Part shown: positions 34,255 to 46,100 of the stretch, piece after piece
How the letters are laid out: each line of letters opens with the position of its first letter
How positions within the stretch are numbered: the first letter of the stretch is position 1
Source of the DNA: Paramacrobiotus metropolitanus
Taxonomy: Eukaryota; Tardigrada; Eutardigrada; Parachela; Macrobiotidae
DNA: 64,000 nucleotides
Direction: 5' to 3'
Assembly: GCF_019649055.1 (NCBI RefSeq)
Contig: NW_026570234.1
Span: forward strand, 310,001 to 374,000
Notes under the pieces: model-generated
What the model saw: only the letters and a program-made list of their open reading frames with translations
Told to the model about the DNA's origin: nothing
The model's database searches: none
Translations under genes and position numbers: made by a program

Positions 34255-35380
34255 TGTGAAATGTGGTGGCCAGTGGGAGAGCAAAACGGTCGTAGTGAAT
34301 AAGTCTTTATTCGCAATGAGACTGAACAAACAGAGCAACACAAACACATAAGCTGGTGAAACAATCTGCTGACAAGCAAGCTGACAAAGATGCAGAAGCT
34401 GGAGAAGTAATGGGCCAAGATCATAAGCAGAAGCTCGCTATATATACGGCGAATGCGATAGCGGATATGAACCGTTATGTTAGTCGGTAACGTCTAATCA
34501 AAGAGCACGCATAATAAGTAGCTAGAGATGGGCAAACTAAAATTAGTCGATTAATTAACGGTTAACTTCGGTTAACCTGACCAAAACCAAAAAAATTAGT
34601 TTAGCAAACTTTAGTAACTAAAAAATTTAGTCAGAAGCTTTTTAGTGACTAAATATTTTAGTCAAGTTGATTTTAGTTACTAAATTTCCACGGTTAACCG
34701 GTTAACCAAAATTGTGTGGTTAGGGCACTAAAAAACCAAGCCCAAATGTACAAAATAAATTCATTGGTGCATTACACACCTTCCCTGTGCTCAGTACTGC
34801 TCTAATAAGCGCCTAAAGTATGACCAAATGGCGAAACTACGGGCGGACGACTGCAGCAGTACCAGGAGGTGTGTAATGCATCTTTATTTACGGCTATATT
34901 ATCCCAGTGTCTGAGTGAGCCGCACTAAATGACTGTTTCTATATACGTGTACTGTAAAGTTTAAGCTCGTCTGGCTCGACAACCATAGGCGTACGGCGAA
35001 ATGAGCAACATATTAATTTTTGCAAATGATAGCCTGGACGCAGTAAATTACACTTAATTTGAAAACCGAAAAATTTAATTTTAGTCTCGGTTAACTTTGG
35101 TTAACCGGTTAAAAATTTTAACCAACTCGTAGTTAACCACTAAGAAATTTAGTCACCAACGTTTAGTTGACTAAAAGTTTTAACCAAGTCAGTTTTAGCA
35201 ACTAAAACTTTTAACCGAGTTTTAGTTTAGTTTAGTTTAGTCAGTTTTAGTTTGCCCATCTCTATAAGTAGCGCAATGGACAGGCATATCAAGTAGCGCA
35301 ATGTACGGAAGCATGTAGATGAACAGCACATATACTGTGAAATATACAATATGCTGTGAATAGCCGTAGGATATCTCACA
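34255..35380 (-). repeat. Right LTR (5' LTR of the leftward element), split by a hAT insertion
   Basis: Matches the left LTR across 34255-34522 and 35273-35380. The intervening piece is the hAT element plus the second target duplicate. Confidence 0.92.
34515..35272. mobile_element. Non-autonomous hAT element nested in the LTR
   Basis: 742-bp element (34523-35264) with 20-bp perfect terminal inverted repeats TAGAGATGGGCAAACTAAAA and an 8-bp target duplication TAAGTAGC (34515-34522 and 35265-35272). Both the TIR consensus and the 8-bp duplication are hallmarks of the hAT superfamily. The interior has subterminal TTTAGT/GGTTAACC motif arrays and no transposase. Because it splits one LTR of an otherwise intact element, it inserted after the retrotransposon. 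Confidence 0.93.
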
Positions 35381-35400
35381 ATAGCAATATTACGGAGTAC

Positions 35401-35490
35401 GCCTAATATCAGCTTGCCATAATGTATTTAATGTCGGCTTGCCATATACCTAATGTCGGCTTGCCATAAGCCTAATATCGGCTTGCCATA
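35401..35490. repeat. Tandem repeat, about 22-24 bp unit
   Basis: Four units built on TAATGTCGGCTTGCCATA with small changes. Confidence 0.8.
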
Positions 35491-36469
35491 GTCAAGTAAC
35501 CCGCCACCATAAGAGGTTGTCCGCTGCCGTAGCGGTGGGCGGGCGCTGCTGTTGCTGCCTGCCGTTACTGTGGGCGGTTGCCTTCTACGGTCACACCGGG
35601 CGGGTGCCGTCTAGTCGTAGCAAGCCGCTGTGAACTGGCTACTTTCTTGCTATCAGCTAGAAGGGTAGCAAGCTGGCGACGAGTTTATGCGAACAGACTA
35701 GCATTTGTGCATCGGGGGAAGGGATAGCACGTAGCCACAAAGTTGTAGCAACCGCTATAAACTCCCTCTAAGACGCCACTTCTGCACAATATTATTGTGC
35801 ACTCCTCCAGGTTGTATTGCAGGAAGTACGATAGGCAAACAAGCGAGGCAAACAAGCAAGGCTAAGCTTCTTGAATATTTTTCTTAATTATGTTTAATTC
35901 TGCTAGTATTAGAAATGATTTAGAGCGTAGAAAATGTTTGGCACAAGTTTGGTACACAACATTTAAGATTTAAAACATTTCAGCAGTACATTGTATTAAC
36001 TGTAGTTATTTAATAAAAACTGGTTAGTAAATTTGCTTAATGTAATGCGCCTCTTCTTTAATATACTTCTGTGCGCAAAATATAAATCACCATATTAATT
36101 TGTTTTGTAAAAAACTCAAGAGAACAAGGATTTTTTTATACTAAACACTACAATTTTTTGCGTTTTTGCATTTATGAATTTTTTTATAGCGCTTAATTTT
36201 GTTTATAGTACGGCCCGATGTACTGTTTAAAATTTATAATTCAATAAATTCTTTTTACATTTATAAAGTCCTTTACATTACATTTATTAAAATCTTTAAA
36301 ACCATACCAGATATCTTTCCGTTCTACCGGTTACAAATTTTTATTTTAACTTTTAAAATTGTTTTTAATATGATTAAATATAACTAAAAATAATATTCAG
36401 GAATCAAGATGCTTAGCTGATATCTTATGCATTATAATCAAAGACCGGCGTGCGGGCTGGTTTGCTTAA

Positions 36470-36655
36470 TGTATTGCCTGTAGTACAACGCGTAGTATAA
36501 TCTAGTGTATGACCTGTAGTTTAACGTCACTTTAACCTGTAGTGCGCTAAGTTGAGTTGATAGCAATGCCTGTAGTACAGCTTAGTGTTCAGTTTGCAGT
36601 ATTACGTGGCGTATAGCCTGCAGGACACCTCAGTGTATGGCCTGTAGTAAAAACT
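36470..36655. repeat. Degenerate tandem repeat with GCCTGTAGT core
   Basis: The words CCTGTAGT, CCTGCAGG and TTTGCAGT recur about every 30-40 bp with intervening TTAGTGT-like spacers. Confidence 0.6.
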
Positions 36656-38009
36656 TTGTTTTTTATGACTGTAATACATATGCTGCTTTCGTCGCCGTAT
36701 AGAATGTTGTCAGTATTTTCTTGCACAGTATAATAAAATTTTCAGGATACATCGAACGGGGTTTTTATTAGTTTCTCAGCAAATTATAAAAATTGGGATA
36801 TTCTTTAACTTACTATTACTTGTGTGTATGTGTATCATTACCAATGTATATCACTCTAAAAAGATTCATAACTTTTTCAATTAATACACATATTGCTTCT
36901 CATTGCTCTTCAGCATGTCAGTTAATGGAAAATGGAAACAGTTGTGGTTTAATCTCTGCTAATAAAATGTCAGGTCTTTGTATTCAGAAAACTTGTATTA
37001 TTTCGATTTCGTTTTAGATTCCAAACACGGTAATAGTTAGGTAACTGGTCAGTGGTCCATAGGAATTAGTCGGTCAGCCACCATTTTCACATTTTGGTTT
37101 TTTTATTATTAAGCGTGGGCAACAGCGGTGGTCGAATACTGGATTCTGGAATCAGATTGTTATTACGGACAGATTTGGAATTTAAAATGGCGGAAAATAC
37201 GGTCTGTAGTAACAGTGAGCCGGGCGCGTGATGTACCAGCTCTGTAAAACACGGAAAAGTCACAGTGGTAGCGGGAAATTTCGCTCCAAGCGTGAGTGCT
37301 TGGGTCAAATGGGCCTCTTGCTTTTCAGAAAATTTGAAAAGGAAAGGGTTGACTTAATTATTATGCTATTACAATTGTCATTTGTCATGAAGATTGTTGT
37401 GACGATTTTTATGAAAATCATCTATGAATTTTAAAATTCCATTTAGAATTTTATACCAGTAACCTTTGCAAAAATTAAATGAATTAATTTCGTTATAAAT
37501 TCCAACGCTTTGGTCAAACATGTACCTACATCAAAAAAGTTTGACGTAAGAAAAACGCCAGTTTTAATTTTTTTTATATTTATATATGATTCCCTAACAA
37601 AAACAAATAAAACACGGGAAGTTGGACAATGCCAGCTCTCGGCAGTGATTGTGGTATGACAGTACTGTAACGGGACGCCCGCGCCGATCAGGAAATGCGG
37701 TCGGAAATCGGGAGTGACAGACGGGATGTCTTTGAATTTATTTATTTAAAATGTATTTGCTGTCTGTGAACTAATAAGGTGCACATGGAAACGGCAATTT
37801 TTCAGAGGAAACTTTCAAATTTCTACGCTTAACGGTATTCCGCAATCTGAGCCAACGAATCGACGAGACGTTAAGCCATTCAAACATTTGCTTATGCAAA
37901 TAAATTAAACTGCACTAGGTTTCGCTCATTAAAATTACATTTTGTAATCGTTATTTTATAGTTCTGCGTTTAGTATGAAAAGGTAATAATAATCCTTCGC
38001 GGACTTATT

Positions 38010-38036
38010 CCGCGCAAATTGCGCGGGGTCTGCTAG
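38010..38036 (+). mobile_element. Helitron-like 3' terminus
   Basis: A stem CCGCGC / GCGCGG with a 5-base AAATT loop is followed seven bases later by CTAG and a T, the arrangement of Helitron 3' ends. The 5' boundary was not found. Confidence 0.5.
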
Positions 38037-38290
38037 TTTAATTACTTATAAATTTAAAAGTACAACACTTACCGTTCTGCATTGTAATTCCCATGCTATA
38101 TGCTGAAAGAAGCATAAGCTACCCTTACCGGCAATCGAACCCCCTGCGATTTCGGATGTCCCATACTACTGTATATAAATTTGCAGTGCCGCCACCGCAT
38201 CGGAAGTTTTTACGGGTTTGTGGTAGCATTGATCAGGCATTTGCATCGAAGAGTTTTTCCCTGAGTTTTCATCTTCGAAATCCTGCCAGG

Positions 38291-39537
38291 ATGGGTTTCA
38301 GTAACAAGGTAAGTGGCTAAGCTGTACCGGAGAACACGCACGGGTCCTAGCTTTGTAAGTGTATTAAAAGAAATTCAGGGATATGCGCAGCGTATACTAT
38401 GGGCTCTCCGTGGTTCTTCCGCGACGCACTTGGTTCTTCCCTGAACTTGGCTCACTAACTGTGTATTACAGCCTATGATTATCGATGGCCGCGGCCATTT
38501 ACTGGGCCGGCTCGCCGCTATGACCGCCAAAACCCTTCTTACTGGTAAGCACAGGATAGTACTGCGCCTGTTTGCTAAGGTATATGTCGTGATGCTTTCA
38601 TACAAATCGTATTGATTCTTTTCCAGGTCAGAATATCGTGGTTGTCAGATGCGAAGGAATCAATATCTCTGGCAGTTTTTATCGCAACAAGTGTACGTAT
38701 TTCGTGAAGGGAGTGCGAGGGTGAAAAATAACAGTTTATGATTTTGCAGTGAAGTACCTTGATTTCCTCCGCAAACGTATGAACACTAACCCTCGTCGCG
38801 GACCATACCATTTCCGAGCTCCCAGCAAGATCTTTTGGCGTACAGTAAGAGGTGAGAAGGCAATCAGGGCTTCGAACATGCGATCTGTTTAATTGTATTC
38901 GGTTGTTCGCTGCGTTGCGATGTGTCCCAGACTCCCAATAGATTTACGTGATTAAACTTTCTTTTACGTACTTCACTTCCTATAGGAATGCTGCCACATA
39001 AGACTGCTCGTGGTCAAGCGGCACTGGACCGCTTGAAGGTGTTCGAAGGAATTCCTCCTCCATATGACAAGAAAAAGCGCCAGGTTGTTCCTTGTGCCCT
39101 CCGGAGTCTGAGACTTAATCCCCGTCGCAAGGTATTTTGCGTTTCACTTTCGACACTACTGTAGTGTCACGCGTTTGGAAACGTACAATAAGTAACCTAA
39201 CATCTTTACTTCAGTTCTGTGAGGTTGGTCGGTTATCAGCGGAAGTGGGCTGGAAATACCAGGATGTTATTGCCACCCTTGAAGCGAAACGGAAAGCCAA
39301 GGCGAATGTGTTTCACAAGCAGAAAAAGCGAGACCGCGTAAGTTCGCGACATTGATTTGTTGTTAGGACCTGCATCCCTTCAGCCATTAACTATAGATAC
39401 AGAACGGCTTCCAAACGCGGGTGTATTTGAGCGGCGCTATTTTTGTATTGTAGAAACTTTTGGATCAGGCGCGGAAAAATGTTGGAACAAAAGCAGCGAA
39501 ATACCAACAGATCATTGAAAGTTACGGTCATAAATGA
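38291..39537 (+). CDS. RPL13A: Ribosomal protein L13a (uL13)
   Basis: Seven exons, all phases consistent: 38291-38308, 38472-38544, 38627-38692, 38750-38851, 38986-39131, 39215-39337, 39454-39537. Total 203 residues, exactly the animal length. Cytosolic 60S subunit protein. Conserved blocks: [45 protein letters not shown]-type segment ([12 protein letters not shown]), [23 protein letters not shown]. Exon 1 is only 18 bp (MGFSNK). Vertebrate RPL13A introns host box C/D snoRNAs; I looked for paired C (TGATGA) and D (CTGA) boxes in these introns and did not find a convincing one. Two in-frame donors (GTACGT after the Asn-Lys codons, GTAAGT) are canonical. Confidence 0.96.
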
Positions 39538-39608
39538 ATTATTTCATCGATGTTTTTTATCTGAGAGACACCTTTCTGAGGAACTGAGGAAACAATTTAG
39601 ACATCAAA

Positions 39609-39614
39609 AATAAA
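39609..39614 (+). terminator. AATAAA polyadenylation signal of RPL13A
   Basis: Hexamer 72 bp after the stop codon. Confidence 0.7.
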
Positions 39615-39966
39615 GAAGACCCGTCAGCTGGTTTGTGGTTGATAATTATTTCGGAATACGAGTCTCACTATCGCAGTTTGACTTCTTGTGCAGTTCGCTC
39701 TTCGCATTGGTTTTTGAATTCTAGAGCATTGAATCTTTCCAGTGACTTCCACTAAATTTAGCGTTGATGAATGATGAGCAGGGTCAGCTCTCTTAAATCT
39801 GGCATCATAGCGATATCATAACGGTGAACCATAAGAAACTAAAAGAGAGAGAGAGAGACAAAGCCGGTAAGAAACTTCAAACAGAAATTCTGGAAGTGCG
39901 TTCTTTCCGTATCCTGCGAAATAGTTGTGACAATAAAGGTGGTTCATGGATGCAAAATTTACAATG
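39615..39966. other. RPL13A downstream, no gene
   Basis: Contains an (AG)n run at 39844-39856 and nothing else recognised. Confidence 0.35.
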
Positions 39967-40123
39967 TAGGACTAAATGGTCGCATAGCCCCACACCCAGC
40001 ATTCTGTACGCAAGCGGTGCAGTGCACTTGTACGAAACGGATATTTTGAACTCAGTCGTACAGTGCACTGCGCTGCATTCGTACTGAATGTGGAGATGTT
40101 GGGTATGCGACCATTTCGTCCTA
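39967..40123. repeat. Imperfect foldback (hairpin) sequence
   Basis: The arm TAGGACTAAATGGTCGCATA is matched near the other end by the complement of TATGCGACCATTTCGTCCTA. Pairing continues, with mismatches, towards the centre (GTGCAGTGCACTTGTACG against CGTACAGTGCACTGCG). It looks like a small foldback MITE. Confidence 0.65.
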
Positions 40124-40360
40124 AGCTGTACTCTGGGCCTTGCAGTTGACCGTCCACTTCCGATGTACATCCGGTTACTTTTCTAGTTGGTTTTTTTTAC
40201 GTTATGGCTTTATTGGAAAATTATACGTTCGTTTACATGCCTTTTGCACACTGAGATCATATAATATCCTCGTAGTACAGAGTACGAAGTAGTTTATTTT
40301 ATGGAACCAGAAACCGGAGGACATCGTCAGCTGCAGGCGAGATCACTAGATAGCAGATGC

Positions 40361-41008
40361 TACAAGCCCATCCAACAATTCTTTGACCGCTGTAAGCGCA
40401 GCGCATATAAATCGCGCACAGTAATGCAAATACGCATCGTAGTGTAGTGGCAGATATATTTATAAATATTCAACCAATAATAATATATTAGATCACAATT
40501 AATCGACCATTATTAGACCAACGTGGCATCAATCATCATCTAGACAGTTTCGTTAACAATGCGACAAAATTACCCCTTTATGTAGTCAAGTCCTGGCGGG
40601 AAATTTGTGGAATTGCGCTATGCCGGCTACAAAGACCGCAAAATCGTGCTGCAAACGGTGGAGCTAATCGACGACGAGAAAGCCCTAATATCCTTATTGG
40701 CGAGTTGCAATCAGTAATTTGAAAGTAATATGGATATTAAGTACCACCGCGATATTGTATTGCAAAGCAAAGATAATACTGATACAAAAGCATAAAATTA
40801 ATATAAATTATGATGGCAATAAATAATGCTAAACATATTACGTTGTATATCACAGATACAGTAACCGCAAATTACATGCAGATTTGTTGCTTATTTACGC
40901 AATACGCAGACCATGTGGCGTGACGTGTCGAAACATTAAAATGCCCGCTCATCGTTTGCTTTTTTAAATTCCGCCACAGTGGTCAAAGAATTGTTGGATG
41001 GGCTTGTA
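40361..41008. mobile_element. TIR element, copy 1 (648 bp)
   Basis: Starts TACAAGCCCATCCAACAATT and ends with its inverse. Shares most of its sequence with copy 2 at 58621-59118. It carries about 130 bp (about 40561-40705) absent from copy 2. No clear target duplication is visible here, so ends may have decayed. It encodes no transposase. Confidence 0.8.
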
Positions 41009-41591
41009 TTTGACATTGGATATAGTCATATAGATATGTTGTCCAAAAATCTTCAAAGAAGCGGAATTAAGGATAAAGTGATTTAAACGTGCCATATTAA
41101 ATTTATAAGGCGTATTGTACAACTACAAATAGACCGCTAAGTGCCGTGATTATTCCTTATGCTTTAAATTTTGCGCGAAACGGGCGGTCGACCGCTCGAC
41201 ACTACTAACTGACTCGACAGCAGCCGAAAGACGAAGTGGAATGCAACTCACAAGTACAGTAAATTTATTGTTTACGTTTTTATCTTTTGTGATTTATCGT
41301 ACGAGTAGCGTTTGAATTTTTTTCCGTTTTGCTTTGCAAAGTAAAGTGTATAGAGGTGTGGACCGTTTGGTACTTACTTATGAGTTTAATCTCTGTAGGC
41401 TTTTAAGGAAAATTCACTGGCAGTTCGGTACTGCCTTTATGTTGTCACTATCTGTGACTATCAGGCAGTTATTTCGAAAGGTGGAATTGATCGTGCTCCT
41501 CCTAGAGTGCCGCACAGTTTGCTTTGCAGTTGCGGCACGATGATTTAACGGGGACCGCTGGAAATGCTAATGACAGTCAGGCAAATTATAG
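41009..41591. other. TM2D2 upstream region
   Basis: No gene recognised; presumably promoter and 5' UTR of the TM2D2 gene. Confidence 0.35.
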
Positions 41592-43178
41592 ATGTCGATT
41601 TGTTGCAGAATGTTTCGTATGAAGACGGGAAAAGTCTTCTTATGGATGTTACTAATCCTTTGCAAAACGTCTTGCCAAGGGGAAAAGGATCCTTCATCCA
41701 AAAACCAAACTGTACTCTCAACGAAATGCGGTGCGGACGGAAAAGGTGCTGGTTGTCGGAACGTGATGGAAGTGGCGCAAGAACAATTCCTTGAGCAGCC
41801 GTCGGGGCATTCTGTTGGCGGGAAAGTTGATCAGATGGAGATAAAATCCCCGCAGAACAGCGATACTGATAACTCTTTTGGGAAAAAAGACGTTGCAGAC
41901 GCTCGTCCATTGGCGGGGTTGTCCGATGTGGAGCAGCTGTCTGGGAAAAAGATCAGAAACAACGACGATGCGGGAGTACCGAGCGCAGATCACTTTGCAG
42001 ACTCCTTTCACGCACACGGTGCGGAATTTTTCCAATACAATCCCTACTCACCAGTCGTGCAGTGTGATTATTTGTAAGCGGATGCACTATTTTGGTCTTC
42101 TTGGCTATTGTAATTTTCTTCGTTTTAACCGTTTTCTCGTTCCGCATACCAAATGGTAGCTAAGAAAAAAGTGTGAGATGTTAGATTTATAAGAAAATAG
42201 TTTTGTAGTTCAGTTCTAGTACCGCAATGTGAAACAGATCGAAGATGGCAGATGCCACATTTGTAATGTTTTTGAAACAATTTTGAAATTTCAGCGTATT
42301 TACTATTTCTGTTATATTCTTATTTGTCTCCATTCGTTTCATATAATTACTCTGTACTAGAAATGCTTTAATTTTCTGTAAGAACTCTAGTTGTTTTTGT
42401 AAGATTTCGTTTAGGGACAGATTAGTGTTCACAAGTTTCTTTTTAAAACCTGAAGCTGCTTTATTTGCAGGCCTATGGAGTTTTTGGAATGTGAACAACC
42501 TGCCGACTTGCAAGGGAACGTGACTCAATATCAGCAGCAGGGATACGGCTGCTATACGGTTAGTGGCTTACGCACGGCTTACTAGAGTAGTCCGCGTTTC
42601 GCGATTTCTCATTGTACCATTAGAACGCAGCCGATTTCTTGTAGTCTTACGGTTAGATATACAAATTTGAAGCCGACCTGCTGTTTATTTCAAGCTTATG
42701 GTTAATTCTCTGTAGTACGGTGGACGCAGATGGGAAGATGTGCAGCATAGTGCGGCTTGGTGTGCCGTTCTACCAGGAATCGAATGCTTTGGCCAACGGC
42801 AGTTCCTTCGGGAAGGATTTCCCTGTGTTAAGTAAGTACGTTCGCCGAAGTCCAATAGGAGTAAACGCCTAAACGGGTGGAAGTTTGTGAAAGTGCAGTA
42901 CAAGTGGTCTCACTCGTCTATATTTTATCGTATCCGTTATCCAACTATAAACCGTTGGTTGCAGGTATACCGGCTATAGTTTTTTATCTACGTTTCTCTA
43001 TTCCTTGTTGCTGGGATTTCTCGGCGTGGATCGTTTCTGCCTGGGGTATACTGGACTGGGTGCGGCTAAGCTGCTGACCATTGGTGGCTTCGGTGTGTGG
43101 TGGTTCGTGGACATTGTTCTTCTGGTCACAGGAGACATTATGCCCGCTGATGGTAGCAACTGGGTTCCCGATTATTGA
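41592..43178 (+). CDS. TM2D2: TM2 domain-containing protein 2
   Basis: Four exons: 41592-42073, 42471-42558, 42716-42831, 42965-43178 (phases 2, 0, 2). A signal peptide is seen at the start ([15 protein letters not shown]). A variable Ser/Asp-rich ectodomain of about 130 residues follows, then the conserved cysteine-rich juxtamembrane region ([45 protein letters not shown]). The TM2 domain has two hydrophobic helices around the [11 protein letters not shown] motif (the DRF motif typical of TM2D proteins) and a C-terminal [12 protein letters not shown]. The C-terminal motif identifies TM2D2 rather than TM2D1/3. In flies the three TM2D proteins act with gamma-secretase/Notch and in phagocytosis. 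Several in-frame Met codons precede the signal peptide, so the start is approximate. Confidence 0.92.
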
Positions 43179-46100
43179 CTGCATTTCTGATTGTGGGGAT
43201 TATCTGAGGGAATGATGTCTTACCTGTTAGATGAGCGCGGAAGATGAGAAGGAAACGGGATGGAGATTGTTTCCGTTGATTTATGCCATCTTGTTTGCAA
43301 CGATGCCAGACTGATATGTTTATAAATGAAAGTGTATTGAATTTGCATTGTTAAAAGTTTTGGTTTTATTTGATTTTTTAACTGTATGATTCCGATTTTA
43401 GCTATTGTTTCAAGACTGGTTTTAACTAAATCGTGTTTTGTTTGCGTTTGAAGATTGTCTTGGAGATTATTTTTCTATCCTGAACATTTCCACGAATGAC
43501 TTGACGTTTTACTGAACGACTGACGTACAAATAAGGGTGCAAAATAACTGCAAATAATACAATTTTTTTTTTACCTACGCATATAAAATTTATCGGTATG
43601 TGTTAGTGGATTTTGTGCAATAATATACCGAGATATATGTAGTACATATAAAGATTGCAAAATTGAGCACTTTGGGAACGGGTATCGTTGCGAGCAGTTA
43701 CTTAATTCCGATCGCCACATTTTTTGTATGTGTTATTGTTCCGCTATTGCCTTCACACTATGATTATTCTCCCTTTGATTGTCTAAATATAATCGCAGAT
43801 GATTTATTACCAATAATGCCATTCATTTTACCAAATATTTATATTTATACAACATAGGGAAGACGACATGGTCAGTATCATGTCAGCCAGTTGACGGTGT
43901 CACGTAGCGTCTTGATCGTTTCAAGTGCTTCTTTAAATCGGCTTAATCGGCCCATATCAAATGCTCAATCATCCTTGCCGGCCTTACAATTTGTTAGTTT
44001 TGTGCATCATAATTTGACCGTCCAGTTGCTTATTTCTGCACTTTTCGCGCACCGCATTACGCAGTAATACGTACTTCCGGAAAGTTTTGAAATTAAATCG
44101 TACATAAGGTTGCTTGAGCCACTTTGCTTGTTGGAAATAGTATTATTGAAAAATGTTCGTGCGACCACATCTTCGTGGACGACTACTGCATTATGCCATA
44201 AACGTGGAAGTGATGGCGCGTGGTTTTTATATTAATATAAAATAATAATTGTCATTATATTGTATCGGGGGTTTATAAGGTTCATAAGGTTTGTAAGATT
44301 CAGTTATAATCATTGTATTAATTTTTGCAAGTTGCATTAATTGCGTCCCCGTTTTCGAATATTCGGTGAAAGAGACGAGCTCGAGCTGTTCGAAAACGTT
44401 CCTTCCGCCTTTGATACTTAAGAAATCGATGAGCATATGTTCTCTTAATTGTTTCGACCTTAAGTAAACAGAAAACATTCAACAATACCACGGAACTGGC
44501 GCCACTTTACTATGCAAACCAACCCAGACAGGTGAAAAGCGCTCAATTAAAGCCTTGTTATACTGGATATATAGATATACTATTGGCAACACCGTGTTTT
44601 ACCTGCCGATAGGTTTAATAGTTTATCAAACTCGCAGTTACGTATTACGTGAAGTGTAAGTAACTAAAAATTGCATCAGGTATTGCATGATAATAATTCA
44701 CAATAATAATTCTACATACTGTAGTTATCCTGATGATGGTTGATTTAATTGCAAGTGATAATTTATTAAGAAACTATATACAGTTTCTGCCGGCAGCTTG
44801 ACAGCATATTATAACGACAGTGCCGAAGACGGCTGTGAGATCTTCAGCATGCAAAAAAAAACAGTCCTAACACAGTCGGGATGAGATCTGCTTTTGCTGA
44901 CTGAAGGAATTTATACCCGAAAGATCCGATTGCTCCCTGATCTTTATGAACCTAACATTACCAGAAGGTCACGAACAATATACTATATGAGATACACAGC
45001 GTATGTCTGGCATCTGCAGCGCAGAGAAATCGTTCGTAGTTTACTGGTGTAAAAGTTTACGTAAAGGAACTTTCTAGAAACTCTTTTCATCTTTGGTTTT
45101 TGGAATTGACAAATAATTAGAAATTAAATTGCTGCTCAAGATAGCTCATTCTGTCATGGAATAACACTGCATGATTGCCTACGGACTGTATAACAAATAC
45201 TTGCTACGTACGTACGTGAGGATTTCATTAGCTTTGGACCACGAGCTAGTTCATCGCACACTGGAAAACTCACTTCTTAAACGGCCTATCCAGGTTCTAA
45301 AACACCGAATCCACATTATTTTGGTACAAAAAATGCAGCCTATTATTAGGAAATATTTTTTGTATTGGTGGGAGCCAGTTACTCCTACTTAGTTACATGT
45401 TTTAATACTCGTGCCCCTGATGTAAAGCTTGATGAAGTGTAATATCTGTATATCATGAAAATAATTATGGGAAGTGTTGTTGTGTTGTTAAGACTCAGAC
45501 TTAAGGTTATACTTTGAATAACAAAAATTTGCTATCACCCATTTAAAAAATAAACTAGACTAAAGAGAAGCAGCAATACAACCCATTTATGTACTGTTGA
45601 TATCCAGCCTAAACTACTTACTCCGCTTTGATGCGCAGTAGTATTATTATCAGGTAGCCAATCCAAAGCATATAAAAGGTTAATCTTTTATTTGAACGTT
45701 ATTCTGGCGTATCAACGTTTCCGCTGTACAAATAAAAATGCAGATGTAAGTTGGTCGTCATCGGTGTTCTGTTTATATTTAGCGTTCTTTTTCGATGCGG
45801 CTGCATTTATCAGTGCTAAATAATACTGTTAGACGGTATTATCTCATGGAATATTTTTATCCACGCATACGCATATATGTATTGTGCATAGACTAACATA
45901 GCCATGTTTACTATCGCTGTTAATCGTTCGACGAATGACCAACAATATTGGGAGAATCCGGAATTCAAAATAGTACGATAAAATAGCGTACTCCTAGTTG
46001 CAAAATTTTCTAATATAAAGAGCTTATCATGCACACTCAATCAGTTTATAGTCTGTCAGATTTGTTAATCTGCAGCAAGGTAAAAATTAATAAAATTGTA

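Larger units (their letters stand above)
31704..35384 (-). mobile_element. Non-autonomous LTR retrotransposon with 4-bp target duplication
   Basis: Two direct LTRs (31708-32083, and 34255-35380 interrupted by a 742-bp insertion) flank 2.17 kb. The target duplication ATAG is at 31704-31707 and 35381-35384. On the minus strand the LTR reads TGTGA...TCACA. The primer-binding-site-like TGGTGCCGAAACC follows the right LTR (34240-34252), and a purine tract (AAAGAGAGGAT) precedes the left LTR, so the element is oriented leftwards. The interior encodes a retropepsin ORF and a basic gag-position ORF but no reverse transcriptase, RNase H or integrase, so the copy depends on a partner. The two LTRs, once the insertion and its duplication are removed, have the same length (376 bp) and nearly identical sequence (e.g. 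GCAAAAAGG against GCAAAACGG), pointing to recent insertion. Confidence 0.9.
35385..38290. other. Repeat-rich region without genes
   Basis: No gene was found. It contains the two tandem arrays and the Helitron-like end listed separately. A GC-rich patch (about 35510-35620) and GCTAGC/GTAGC-rich words near 35640-35760 echo the left flank of the LTR element. Strongly AT-rich DNA fills 35900-37000. Confidence 0.5.

Noticed and set aside
34203-34424. Cys/Leu/Ser-rich 73-aa frame, present almost identically at 31674-31877
   Set aside because: It lies in the LTRs and is duplicated only because the LTRs are; no domain or start context.
38309-39453. Possible box C/D snoRNAs in RPL13A introns, as in vertebrates
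   Set aside because: Introns are short and none contains a properly spaced TGATGA and CTGA pair with a terminal stem.
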